A DNA stretch of 64,000 nt from Sinanaerobacter chloroacetimidivorans. GTDB taxonomy: Bacteria; Bacillota; Clostridia; Peptostreptococcales; Anaerovoracaceae. Position numbers and translations under genes: made by a program. Of this stretch, positions 54,530-61,270 are shown piece by piece. Position 1 is the stretch's first letter. Each line of letters begins with the position of its first letter. The notes under the pieces are model-generated. The model was not told where the DNA came from and did not search any database. It was given only the letters and a program-made list of their open reading frames with translations. Location of the stretch: positions 296,153 through 360,152 of the forward strand of contig NZ_JAGSND010000001.1 in NCBI RefSeq assembly GCF_018128545.1, written 5' to 3'.

Positions 54530-54943
54530 TCACCCTTTCCCATTCATGAAGCGATCCAGCAATGCAATGCCGACAAGACCAAGGATCACATATCCTAAGA
54601 TATTACTGATTCCAGAACTGCTGCTTGTGGTCTTATAAGCCGTACTGTAGTCCGTAGGATCATACCCGGCCACCGTTACGATTCCGTTATCATCAACAGA
54701 ATTAATTTTAACCGTTTCATTTGACGTTGTTTTCTCATTACCCGATGATCCCGAACCGCTCACCAGTGAAGCGAACTTTGATACTACATCGTTATAATCC
54801 TTTGACGATCCGGTAGGAGTATCAAGCCCCATGGCCCGGATGCTACCTGTAGCTGTCTTCTGATATACACCGCCACCGGTAACGACATAATCTCCAACCT
54901 TGGCATTACTTGTTCCGTCTTTGTTGACTAATACAATAGCCAT
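54530..54943 (-). CDS. Phage tail-anchored Ser/Thr/Gly-rich protein (137 aa)
   Basis: N-terminal beta-rich segment (IVLVNKDGTSNAKVGDYVVT), a long flexible Ser/Gly/Thr linker (about 60-75 and 108-115), and a C-terminal membrane helix (about 116-133, ILGYVILGLVGIALL). The layout suggests a protein fixed in an internal virion membrane with an exposed part. No homology recognised. Confidence 0.65.
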   Translation of the reverse strand: MAIVLVNKDGTSNAKVGDYVVTGGGVYQKTATGSIRAMGLDTPTGSSKDYNDVVSKFASLVSGSGSSGNEKTTSNETVKINSVDDNGIVTVAGYDPTDYSTAYKTTSSSSGISNILGYVILGLVGIALLDRFMNGKG

Positions 54944-54995
54944 TACTTAACACCCCTTCTAAACAAAACTTTGAAAGGGGTGGAGCATAAAGCCC

Positions 54996-55274
54996 CTACC
55001 CCTTGTAAACGGTCTGATACTGCATCAGATCGTTATAATCCTTCACTAATTCCGGTACGCTGATAACTCCACCTCCGGGAATAACAGATGCCTTTGCACC
55101 CTTGGTGAAACACCTAGCATTAAAGAATAACATATCCCATCCAACGGACAGTTCTACGTTGTGATAGTGACAAAAATTTGAGATATTTGCCTTGTATTTC
55201 TTTTGCATTTCAGCTTTCTTTGCTTTGAAAGCCTGTTCCTTTTCATGATCATTCATTTGAATTATTTTTCCCAT
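54996..55274 (-). CDS. Phage protein of unknown function (92 aa)
   Basis: GGAGG upstream of ATG at 55274. Basic helical N-terminal half (EKEQAFKAKKAEMQKKYKAN) and a mixed C-terminal half with NFCHYHN and FNARCF. No membrane segment. Unknown; could be a scaffold or minor virion protein from its place among structural genes. Confidence 0.6.
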   Translation of the reverse strand: MGKIIQMNDHEKEQAFKAKKAEMQKKYKANISNFCHYHNVELSVGWDMLFFNARCFTKGAKASVIPGGGVISVPELVKDYNDLMQYQTVYKG

Positions 55275-55303
55275 TTTCTTTACCTCCGTAAAAATAATTT
55301 AAT

Positions 55304-55837
55304 CTAAGAAACAATTATCCCGCCATCGTTAATAATGTCGATCAAATCATATCCAACATAAGCACCTGTCAAAAGCTTTAATGCTGTAAAATAAGTATTA
55401 TTTGGTGCTTTCATTCCGATCCAGACATCTTGGCCAGCATTAACAGGAATATCGTAATCGACTATCGCTGTAACCGTCTGTCCAGAAGTACCGGTAACAG
55501 ACTTCATATCAACCCACGTAACGCCTTTATCTAGAGAATAGCCAATATAAGCATTATTCGTACCCCCACCGGATAACGTAGCACTGATTGTTCCGTATAG
55601 CCTTATAGAACCCTGCACCATACATTTGATATTTTTTACCTTACTGTACGATGAAGCTACCGGGAAACTGATATCTGATGCAAAATCATAAATATGGTTA
55701 GAACTCCCCTTCACGTTCAAAACCGAAACTCCTTGAGAAACCACCTCGTTAATATTACTAATAGCAACAACGGTTTCCTGAAGGACGTCTATCATATCAC
55801 TCATAATTTTTCCGATATAAATTTCATTGCCTGCCAT
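55304..55837 (-). CDS. Phage beta-rich candidate spike protein (177 aa)
   Basis: AGGTGATCGT upstream. An N-terminal helical segment (about 10-35) then an extended beta pattern with GTISATLSGGGTNNAYIGYSL, VTGTSGQTVTAIVDYDIP and VWIGMKAPNN, consistent with a jelly-roll or spike-type receptor-binding domain. Third of three consecutive beta-rich genes after the ATPase. Assignment is by composition and order only. Confidence 0.55.
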   Translation of the reverse strand: MAGNEIYIGKIMSDMIDVLQETVVAISNINEVVSQGVSVLNVKGSSNHIYDFASDISFPVASSYSKVKNIKCMVQGSIRLYGTISATLSGGGTNNAYIGYSLDKGVTWVDMKSVTGTSGQTVTAIVDYDIPVNAGQDVWIGMKAPNNTYFTALKLLTGAYVGYDLIDIINDGGIIVS

Positions 55838-55845
55838 ACGATCAC

Positions 55846-56256
55846 CTACCCTATAATATTTCTAGGTTCTGTGATCTGGAAGTATGTCACCTCGATATCA
55901 ACATTTACCTGACTATCGGCACTGCCGGGTTCCCCATGATTTTCATAGAAGACACGTAACACAGCATTATTTTCAATTTCATACCTCACTGAACTTGATA
56001 CTGTTTCGTCATCCCCGGATATGTACTTATCCCCACCCTCTGCATAGGTAAACAAATCAATCATTATCTCTTGCGGAATGATTACCACTGGTCTGATCCT
56101 TAGTGTGCCGTTTTCCCCTGCTGCAAATCTTATTTTCACATTCTCTACAGTGCCATGAGCAACTAAAGAATGTTCAATAAAACCGGATTCACCAGCAGGC
56201 ACAGACTTTCTAAAAACATAAGTCTTACTTGCGTTTATCAACCTTTCAAAATCCAT
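55846..56256 (-). CDS. Phage beta-rich candidate second capsid protein (136 aa)
   Basis: Alternating beta-strand pattern across the whole length (RKSVPAGESGFIEHSLVAHG, GTLRIRPVVIIP, VLRVFYENHG, VNVDIEVTYFQI), no membrane segment: compatible with a single jelly roll. Its ribosome site is a run of ten G (plus-strand C at 56265-56274) eight bases before the start, an unusual and slippage-prone sequence. Position directly after the 163-residue protein parallels the paired capsid genes of P23-77-type viruses. Confidence 0.55.
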   Translation of the reverse strand: MDFERLINASKTYVFRKSVPAGESGFIEHSLVAHGTVENVKIRFAAGENGTLRIRPVVIIPQEIMIDLFTYAEGGDKYISGDDETVSSSVRYEIENNAVLRVFYENHGEPGSADSQVNVDIEVTYFQITEPRNIIG

Positions 56257-56264
56257 TCAGCATA

Positions 56265-56274
56265 CCCCCCCCCC
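56265..56274 (-). promoter_or_regulatory. G10 tract acting as the ribosome binding site
   Basis: Ten consecutive C on the plus strand, read as AAAG10TATGCTGA before the ATG at 56256 on the minus strand. Length changes by replication slippage would alter the ribosome-site spacing. Confidence 0.6.
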
Positions 56275-56298
56275 TTTCTGCAAGGCAAGGGCAAAGCA

Positions 56299-56790
56299 TT
56301 AAAGCAATGCCCTAGTAACATCAAGCAATACCGTACTGTTTGCTTTTGAAAGCGTTGTAGCTGTAGGAACCTTGATCAAGAATTGGAATTTACGATCCTG
56401 TGACAGCAATGTATCATCGAACGGCAGTACAAAACGGTCTGCCGGGATACTTGCCCCAGTTGTTAACGCTGCCAAATCGACATCAAGGTAAACAGGCTTA
56501 CTCCCTATAGGCATATCCTGTGAAGACAGAAGCATGATTCTAAATTTTCCCTGAGTGATAGCCACAGGAGTTCCTGCATTATCATAAAAAGCAGCATAAA
56601 ATCGACCTATTGCTTCATTCTGTGCAACCAATGCACCCCTGCCAAGCCCTACAATTTCATCTGCCTTTACGGTGTACTCACCGATCGGCGTGAACTGACC
56701 GGCTACGAGTGATACAGTTGCCCCTTTTGTAATAACCTCTTCCCTGGTAAAGGTTGCAGGATAAAGGGCATTTCTACTTACATTTCCCAT
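56299..56790 (-). CDS. Phage candidate major capsid protein (163 aa, beta-rich)
   Basis: GGAGGGG upstream of ATG at 56790. Predicted strands throughout (VITKGATVSLVAGQFTPIG, RFYAAFYDNAGTPVAITQGK, FRIMLLSSQD, VYLDVDLAAL, FQFLIKVPTATT) with few helices and no membrane segment. Size (about 17 kDa) is near that of the small single-jelly-roll capsid proteins. The strong ribosome site and place at the front of the late operon fit a major structural protein. Not confirmed by homology. Confidence 0.55.
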   Translation of the reverse strand: MGNVSRNALYPATFTREEVITKGATVSLVAGQFTPIGEYTVKADEIVGLGRGALVAQNEAIGRFYAAFYDNAGTPVAITQGKFRIMLLSSQDMPIGSKPVYLDVDLAALTTGASIPADRFVLPFDDTLLSQDRKFQFLIKVPTATTLSKANSTVLLDVTRALL

Positions 56791-56808
56791 AGTTTTTCCC
56801 CTCCAATC

Positions 56809-57036
56809 CTATAAAACATTGAGACCGTTTCCAACAGCCGGTTGGATATACGGTTTCATTCCGGGAGTTTGGTTCCCCGGTACACGAGAATCAATTACAT
56901 TAAGAGCCTTTGTCCCCATAGCCATGATCATGCCGAACATAACCACCCACAGGATACCGCCAAGCCATACGGACGGATCAAAGACCGATCCAGAACCTTT
57001 GGTAAGCGGATTTTGAAAATCTGTTAATTTTGCCAT
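56809..57036 (-). CDS. Phage small membrane protein before the capsid genes (75 aa)
   Basis: AAGGGGG upstream. One membrane helix (about 24-43, WLGGILWVVMFGMIMAMG) with polar ends and a Pro/Gly-rich C terminus. First gene of the late operon, between ATPase and capsid candidates. A filamentous-phage coat protein would be similar in size, but such coats carry a signal peptide and a basic C terminus, which are not seen. Confidence 0.65.
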   Translation of the reverse strand: MAKLTDFQNPLTKGSGSVFDPSVWLGGILWVVMFGMIMAMGTKALNVIDSRVPGNQTPGMKPYIQPAVGNGLNVL

Positions 57037-57082
57037 TTGTTCAAATTCCCCCTTTTGGTAAATATTTGGTTAACATAAAAAA

Positions 57083-57114
57083 GTTATAGCATACCGTTCT
57101 GACAACACTGTCAA
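57083..57114 (-). promoter_or_regulatory. Late (structural) operon promoter of the prophage
   Basis: Minus strand TTGACA (57114-57109) and an extended -10 TGC-TATAAC (57088-57083); spacer 20, so the extended -10 probably matters. TGACA/TGTCA arms next to the -35 could be an operator. Confidence 0.5.
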
Positions 57115-57144
57115 GCACTTTTTTCTCAAAAAAGCAAAGAAAAA

Positions 57145-57172
57145 AGACCACTTTGTCAGTGGTCTCTGTCAG
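57145..57172 (-). terminator. Terminator between early operon (ATPase) and late operon
   Basis: Minus strand stem AGACCACT / AGTGGTCT followed by TTTTTTC (57144-57138), 17 bases beyond the ATPase stop. Confidence 0.8.
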
Positions 57173-57181
57173 AAAATATTA

Positions 57182-57814
57182 TTAAATTGTCAAAGGGTTT
57201 CTTCCCTCAATTTGATATCCGTTATAGTAACAATAACTATGTTTACCCCTGCTTTCCCATTCAGCCTTACAAAAATCATAGTCAATGCCTTTACTTTTCA
57301 TATAAGCAGAATCACCAGCTGCTATAAAAAATATGTAGTGCTCAAAAGCTTGGGTATACAGAGTTTTATCAGCGAGAGCAGGACGTTGCGTAATACAAAT
57401 AAGCCTTTGCCCCTTCTTAAGCCCTGCTGTAGCCACATACTTAGCAATTTCCAAGCTATAGCCTTTCAGTAGGTGACATTCATCTATACACACATAAACG
57501 GGGTGTTGATCGTCAAACCCTGCATCCATGATAGCATTCATGACATGACCAGCAACATAATCATATCCAGTCCTTGGGTTTGAAAATATCAGATTAATTT
57601 TCATTCCATCCTTAAGCATTTCGATTAGCTGCTCTGTGTCAACGTCAGTGCTATACACGTTCATAAAACCCCTGGGAACCCTTTCTCCCTGAATGTTGAA
57701 ATACAAGACAGGCCCCCTTATCTGCAATAATGCCCGGTGTGTGAATGTCGATTTCCCGGACTGGGTATTACCGCTGACGAACACATGAAAATTTCCCTCA
57801 TTAATCAGCCCCAT
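57182..57814 (-). CDS. FtsK/HerA-type packaging ATPase
   Basis: 210 residues from ATG at 57814 (GGAGAGGG upstream; 15 more upstream codons overlap the previous gene). Walker A GNTQSGKS (15-22), Walker B YVCIDECHLL (Asp111-Glu112) and the TQRP motif (142-145), the pattern of genome-packaging ATPases of membrane-containing icosahedral viruses (PRD1 P9 type). It lacks the C-terminal membrane helix of filamentous-phage Zot/pI. In jelly-roll viruses this ATPase pumps DNA into preformed capsids. Confidence 0.82.
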   Translation of the reverse strand: MGLINEGNFHVFVSGNTQSGKSTFTHRALLQIRGPVLYFNIQGERVPRGFMNVYSTDVDTEQLIEMLKDGMKINLIFSNPRTGYDYVAGHVMNAIMDAGFDDQHPVYVCIDECHLLKGYSLEIAKYVATAGLKKGQRLICITQRPALADKTLYTQAFEHYIFFIAAGDSAYMKSKGIDYDFCKAEWESRGKHSYCYYNGYQIEGRNPLTI

Positions 57815-58151
57815 TATTCCCTCTCCTTTCCATGAACACCTCAATACCGCCAAGCACAATATCGATGATCGCTAAATCCAGATCACCGGCTATACCAGTA
57901 AATCCCCTAAGCTGCCGGGCAAAACCCTTTGACCTCTTTGCATTCATCGGGTGATCCAAATAATACTCTACGGTATTAGGGCCGGTTTTCTTAAGCAAAA
58001 AACCAAAATCAAGTCGTAAGATCCCGGCCGGTTCCGGTGCTGGAATCTCACCGGCTGCACCTTCGGTAAATTCTTCAATAATCTGTTTTTCCGCTGTTTT
58101 TTCATCAAAAAAAGTCTTCTTTGCTTCATAATCCAGACTCACTATAACCAC
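57801..58151 (-). CDS. Phage protein of unknown function (116 aa)
   Basis: Overlaps the ATPase start by 14 bases and the zinc-finger gene by ten. Acidic N-terminal half with a Pro/Ala stretch (AAGEIPAPEPAG), then a more ordered part (LRLDFGFLLKKTGPNTVEYYL, GIAGDLDLAIIDIVLGGIEVF). No motif recognised. Confidence 0.6.
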   Translation of the reverse strand: MVIVSLDYEAKKTFFDEKTAEKQIIEEFTEGAAGEIPAPEPAGILRLDFGFLLKKTGPNTVEYYLDHPMNAKRSKGFARQLRGFTGIAGDLDLAIIDIVLGGIEVFMERRGNNGAD

Positions 58152-58432
58152 CCCGCTTTTTTACATTCCGCAGCCGTCCAAACATCGTCCCCATCCGTAT
58201 ATCTCATTCCAGCATCATAAGCAGCACGTTCTAAAGGGTGAGACTTATTTAATGGTCGAAATCCTTCCGGTGCTTCTTTCCTCCCGGCTCCGGGTTCCTC
58301 TTTAACGACCCCGAACGCTTCTAGCTTACAATCCTTTGCCCGGTATTCCTCCAAGTGAGATTTCAACATGTGAGCGTGAAGGGCATTCCTATTTTTTAGA
58401 CCTTCCTTTTTACAGATTGGGCATATCATCAT
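58142..58432 (-). CDS. Phage C2H2-type zinc-finger protein (96 aa)
   Basis: Start at 58432 (AAGGAGGTG upstream). The N terminus MMICPICKKEGLKNRN-ALHAHMLKSH is a C2H2 finger (CPIC then H-x2-H-like spacing), so DNA or RNA binding is likely. The C-terminal part (HPLERAAYDAGMRYTDGDD) has no recognised domain. Possible transcription or replication regulator. Confidence 0.65.
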   Translation of the reverse strand: MMICPICKKEGLKNRNALHAHMLKSHLEEYRAKDCKLEAFGVVKEEPGAGRKEAPEGFRPLNKSHPLERAAYDAGMRYTDGDDVWTAAECKKAGWL

Positions 58433-58646
58433 TTCTATGCACCTCCTTACCAAACACGGTCTTCATATCAATACGATGCCTCATCATTGCCCGGATCACA
58501 CCGGTGAAAACTGCATCAACTGATTGGCTAATCTGCACTTTCATCAGCTTTGCAGTGATCACTTTTTCAATCAAGTTGATACCTGCTGATATGATGCAGA
58601 AGAAAACGAACAGTAATAAAATTCCCCAAAAACCCATTGTACCCAT
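58410..58646 (-). CDS. Phage small membrane protein (78 aa)
   Basis: AGGAGGTAC upstream of ATG at 58646. N-terminal membrane helix (about 5-25, GFWGILLLFVFFCIISAGI) and a basic cytoplasmic part. It sits directly after rep and overlaps the zinc-finger gene by 23 bases. Confidence 0.6.
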   Translation of the reverse strand: MGTMGFWGILLLFVFFCIISAGINLIEKVITAKLMKVQISQSVDAVFTGVIRAMMRHRIDMKTVFGKEVHRNDDMPNL

Positions 58647-58658
58647 GGTATGTACCTC

Positions 58659-59690
58659 CTAACAAAAACCATAACTGAATCGCTCAAACATATTTTCGAG
58701 CTTCCAAATGTGTTTTTTCGGTGATCTAAAATTGATCCCGAAAATCCTTCCGTAATACTTTTCAATAGCTTCATTTTCTACCAAAAACGTCTCATAGAAT
58801 TTACCTAACTCCCCTTTCCTTTTAAATTTCTTGCAGTGCTTTCTAAAATAATCCGCAATGGCTTGTCTTTGCTGCTTATTCAGGAATGCAATCATAATTT
58901 TAGGTCCCATCAAACCAGTACTTTTTAGGTATCTACGTCTTTTTAAATTTCCCTCTTCCCTTGCATATTCAAACAGTCCATCAAGCCCCTTTCCTATGTA
59001 CTTACAGACGTAACCGGCTATATCGTATGTATCAGAGAAATTGATTGCATCTACTTCAACACCACCCATTCCCCAGATATAAAACAGCGTATCTCTTTTA
59101 TCGTAGTCCTTTGGTAACCTTCCGTCTTCAATAAGCCTGTCCACCACTTGTCCAGAAACAGGCAGATACGGCATATTAAAAAACAGAATGTGAAAGTGCC
59201 AGACATACCGGCTATTTTCCATCTGCAATTCAGGAATCGCAAGATATTTTAAGAAGTTTGCACCCTTCTCACCTGTAAAATGATAATTCAGCCGTCCAAT
59301 AAAATCATTGAACAGTGAATTCGCTTTTTTGTACTTTTTCACGTTCTCACGGAATGTAGCCGTGAACATTTTAAACCTCTGCTTTTTCCCATTATGATCT
59401 AAGTGCTTATGTAAATTTGCTGATACCGTGTCATAAACGTCACGTCTTGCCCTCAGGCCGGTTTGATACCATCGTTTTTCTGGATCATATTCAACCTTTG
59501 GCTTTTCATCGTCAGAATCATCTTTCCGCTTATTTTTCGAAAATCCAGAAAGAACCCCTTTTTCATAAAAACACACTTTTACGCTATCCCCGGCAACCTT
59601 CAACTTAGCATTATACCGGGTGTAGACATATCCATGATGCTCGAAAAGTTGGCATCCATCTCCTAAATTTAATCGAAATATATCACTCAC
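58659..59690 (-). CDS. HUH rolling-circle replication initiator (Rep)
   Basis: 343 residues. Motif 1 FTATF (109-113), motif 2 HUH as His165-Phe-His167 (YVWHFHILF), preceded by Glu154, and motif 3 Tyr227-x2-Lys230-Tyr231 (AGYVCKYIGKG), with Tyr227 and Tyr231 as candidate nicking tyrosines. This order defines the replication initiators of small single-stranded phages and plasmids. It would nick the double-strand origin of the circular form. No helicase domain. AGGAGGTTTTACTG upstream of the start. Confidence 0.87.
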   Translation of the reverse strand: MSDIFRLNLGDGCQLFEHHGYVYTRYNAKLKVAGDSVKVCFYEKGVLSGFSKNKRKDDSDDEKPKVEYDPEKRWYQTGLRARRDVYDTVSANLHKHLDHNGKKQRFKMFTATFRENVKKYKKANSLFNDFIGRLNYHFTGEKGANFLKYLAIPELQMENSRYVWHFHILFFNMPYLPVSGQVVDRLIEDGRLPKDYDKRDTLFYIWGMGGVEVDAINFSDTYDIAGYVCKYIGKGLDGLFEYAREEGNLKRRRYLKSTGLMGPKIMIAFLNKQQRQAIADYFRKHCKKFKRKGELGKFYETFLVENEAIEKYYGRIFGINFRSPKKHIWKLENMFERFSYGFC

Positions 59691-59758
59691 AGTAAAACCT
59701 CCTAACGAATTTTCAACGTTTTAAAGCCTTTTTCAGTAGTTATGGAACGGTAACCAAG

Positions 59759-59959
59759 TTAAGTATCCCCATCCTGCCGACTCTGCGACTCTTTATAGCA
59801 ACGAATGATATACCGCAGCTTTTCAGCCCTTGTTGCCTTTTTCCCACCAGTGAAATACCATCGCCTTGCCCTTTCATCTGGAACACTGTCAATCACAGAG
59901 AGTTCAAACCTTCCCAGCCTAAAAGGGTACGCTTTCAAAACTTCTTTCTCACCATACAT
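59759..59959 (-). CDS. Phage protein of unknown function (66 aa)
   Basis: AGGAGG upstream of ATG at 59959. Basic, with RRWYFTGGKKATRAEKLRYI; may bind nucleic acid. Directly upstream of rep. Confidence 0.6.
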   Translation of the reverse strand: MYGEKEVLKAYPFRLGRFELSVIDSVPDERARRWYFTGGKKATRAEKLRYIIRCYKESQSRQDGDT

Positions 59960-59987
59960 AAAGAAACCTCCTTCCTATCCCAGGAGC

Positions 59988-60023
59988 AAACGTAATACAT
60001 TTTACTGCAGCAAAACGTAATAC
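59988..60023. repeat. Two iteron-like direct repeats upstream of rep
   Basis: AAACGTAATAC at 59988-59998 and 60013-60023, 25 bases apart, in the only sizeable gap (84 bases) of the early operon. Candidate Rep binding site, origin or operator. Confidence 0.5.
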
Positions 60024-60043
60024 GAAATCAGAAATTAATAAAA

Positions 60044-60238
60044 TCACCAGTGCTTGTACTTCTGTTCTTCAAGAGATCGCAACAACTCCACGACATCAGA
60101 CAAGGCTACCATTGTGTCCGGTTCACGCTCAGAAAATGAACTCAAATATCCAATTGTGTAATAAACCGGATGAATGCGGACATCTCTCGACTCATCACTT
60201 TTTACATTTTCCATTACTTCCTTAATAACATCTCTCAT
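60044..60238 (-). CDS. Phage protein of unknown function (64 aa)
   Basis: GGAGAC upstream of ATG at 60238. Mostly helical, acidic/basic mixed (RDVIKEVMENVKSDESRDV; LLRSLEEQKYKHW). No motif. Confidence 0.55.
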   Translation of the reverse strand: MRDVIKEVMENVKSDESRDVRIHPVYYTIGYLSSFSEREPDTMVALSDVVELLRSLEEQKYKHW

Positions 60239-60260
60239 TCCACTGTCTCCTTAATAATCA

Positions 60261-60566
60261 CTAAAGAACCAAGGGCTTGTAGCCCTTTACAATCCGCTCC
60301 AAGACTTCTCTTTCGTCTTCCAGTTCAGCCAATCGCGCTTTCGACCTTAGATACTGCTCTTTCAAATACAACTCCCCATCAGCTTTTTCAAGCCGTTCAT
60401 AATGAGCCTGCTTTGCCAGCAAAACCTCAAGCCCCACCGCATCAACAATTTTGCAGAAATCATCTTTATGAAGATCAAGAACTATATACAGCGAGTTCAA
60501 TCCCCACAACTGCTCTTCATTGATTTTCACGCTCTTTAAACGAGCGTTCGCCTCTTCTAACATCAT
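60261..60566 (-). CDS. Phage coiled-coil protein (101 aa)
   Basis: GGAGG upstream of ATG at 60566. Helical throughout with a leucine/charged coiled coil in the second half (KEQYLRSKARLAELEDEREVLERIV). Function unknown. Confidence 0.6.
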   Translation of the reverse strand: MMLEEANARLKSVKINEEQLWGLNSLYIVLDLHKDDFCKIVDAVGLEVLLAKQAHYERLEKADGELYLKEQYLRSKARLAELEDEREVLERIVKGYKPLVL

Positions 60567-60590
60567 TTCAATCTACCTCCTTAATAGAAA

Positions 60591-60779
60591 CTAAGCCACT
60601 TCATAATAGAGGATGAACGCAGTAAAAAGACAATAGGTCTGTCCATCTTCTGTACAAGTAGCGGTGCTATAAGTTACTTTTGATTCACTGTGATCTAGCA
60701 AGAATTCGTTGACTGCCGATTCAAAAATGAACGGCCTGCTATCAGATATAAGACGTGACTTTAAGACTTTGCCCTGCAC
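60591..60779 (-). CDS. Phage protein of unknown function (62 aa)
   Basis: GTG start at 60779 with GGAGGTG upstream; it overlaps the preceding gene by 19 bases. No membrane segment or motif recognised. Confidence 0.5.
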   Translation of the reverse strand: MQGKVLKSRLISDSRPFIFESAVNEFLLDHSESKVTYSTATCTEDGQTYCLFTAFILYYEVA

Positions 60780-61117
60780 GATACACCTCCAAAATTATTC
60801 TGGTAATATTCAGAGCAGCAGTAACCACCGTATTTAATAGCCCGCTTGTGATATGTACAATAAGCATCACTGCCGGCATGCTCCCGGGTGAACGCAGGAC
60901 AATTACGACAATAATCCCTCTTTCCGTCAACCCTCTCCATTGGAATTTGTAATTTTGGATTAGAGTAAGAAATATAGACACAATGCCTGTCAGCACTGCG
61001 GAAAGAAAGGTCATATTTCAGCCCTTGTGCATCGAGCTCAGCTAAATAACAATTAACTTCATGCTCGAAAGTCTCATAAGAGTCTGACGTTATGACCTTA
61101 AGACGAGTATTTTCCAT
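60761..61117 (-). CDS. Phage Cys-rich protein, first gene of the element (118 aa)
   Basis: Start at 61117 (GGAGGG upstream; 15 earlier in-frame codons rejected). N-terminal half alpha/beta; C-terminal half with seven Cys (CRNCPAF, YCTYHKRA, GGYCCSEYY, VSCRAKS), likely zinc-binding. First gene transcribed from the attR side, where early regulators usually lie. It could control replication or host takeover; no family recognised. Confidence 0.65.
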   Translation of the reverse strand: MENTRLKVITSDSYETFEHEVNCYLAELDAQGLKYDLSFRSADRHCVYISYSNPKLQIPMERVDGKRDYCRNCPAFTREHAGSDAYCTYHKRAIKYGGYCCSEYYQNNFGGVSCRAKS

Positions 61118-61180
61118 AGAAATTCCCTCCAATAAAAAATAAGCAGTTGGGCGTTTCCCCATCTGCTCATCTTATCGGAA

Positions 61181-61212
61181 CTATTCCTAAAATTCATCGT
61201 TTTAACGAATAG
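61181..61212. other. Second dif-like element inside the prophage end
   Basis: CTATTCCTAAAA, identical to the first 12 bases of attL, then a seven-base centre TTCATCG and TTTTAACGAATAG. AACTATTC (61179-61186) and GAATAGTT (61207-61214) are exact complements, so a hairpin can form. It lies 90 bases from attR. Confidence 0.5.
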
Positions 61213-61270
61213 TTTTCATATTTACCTAAAAAGCTTATCTTCCAACGATATCCCCTATTCCGACAAAAAC

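Noticed and set aside
57212-57472. 86-residue and similar plus-strand frames opposite prophage genes
   Set aside because: They mirror real minus-strand genes, lack ribosome sites and show no protein-like pattern.
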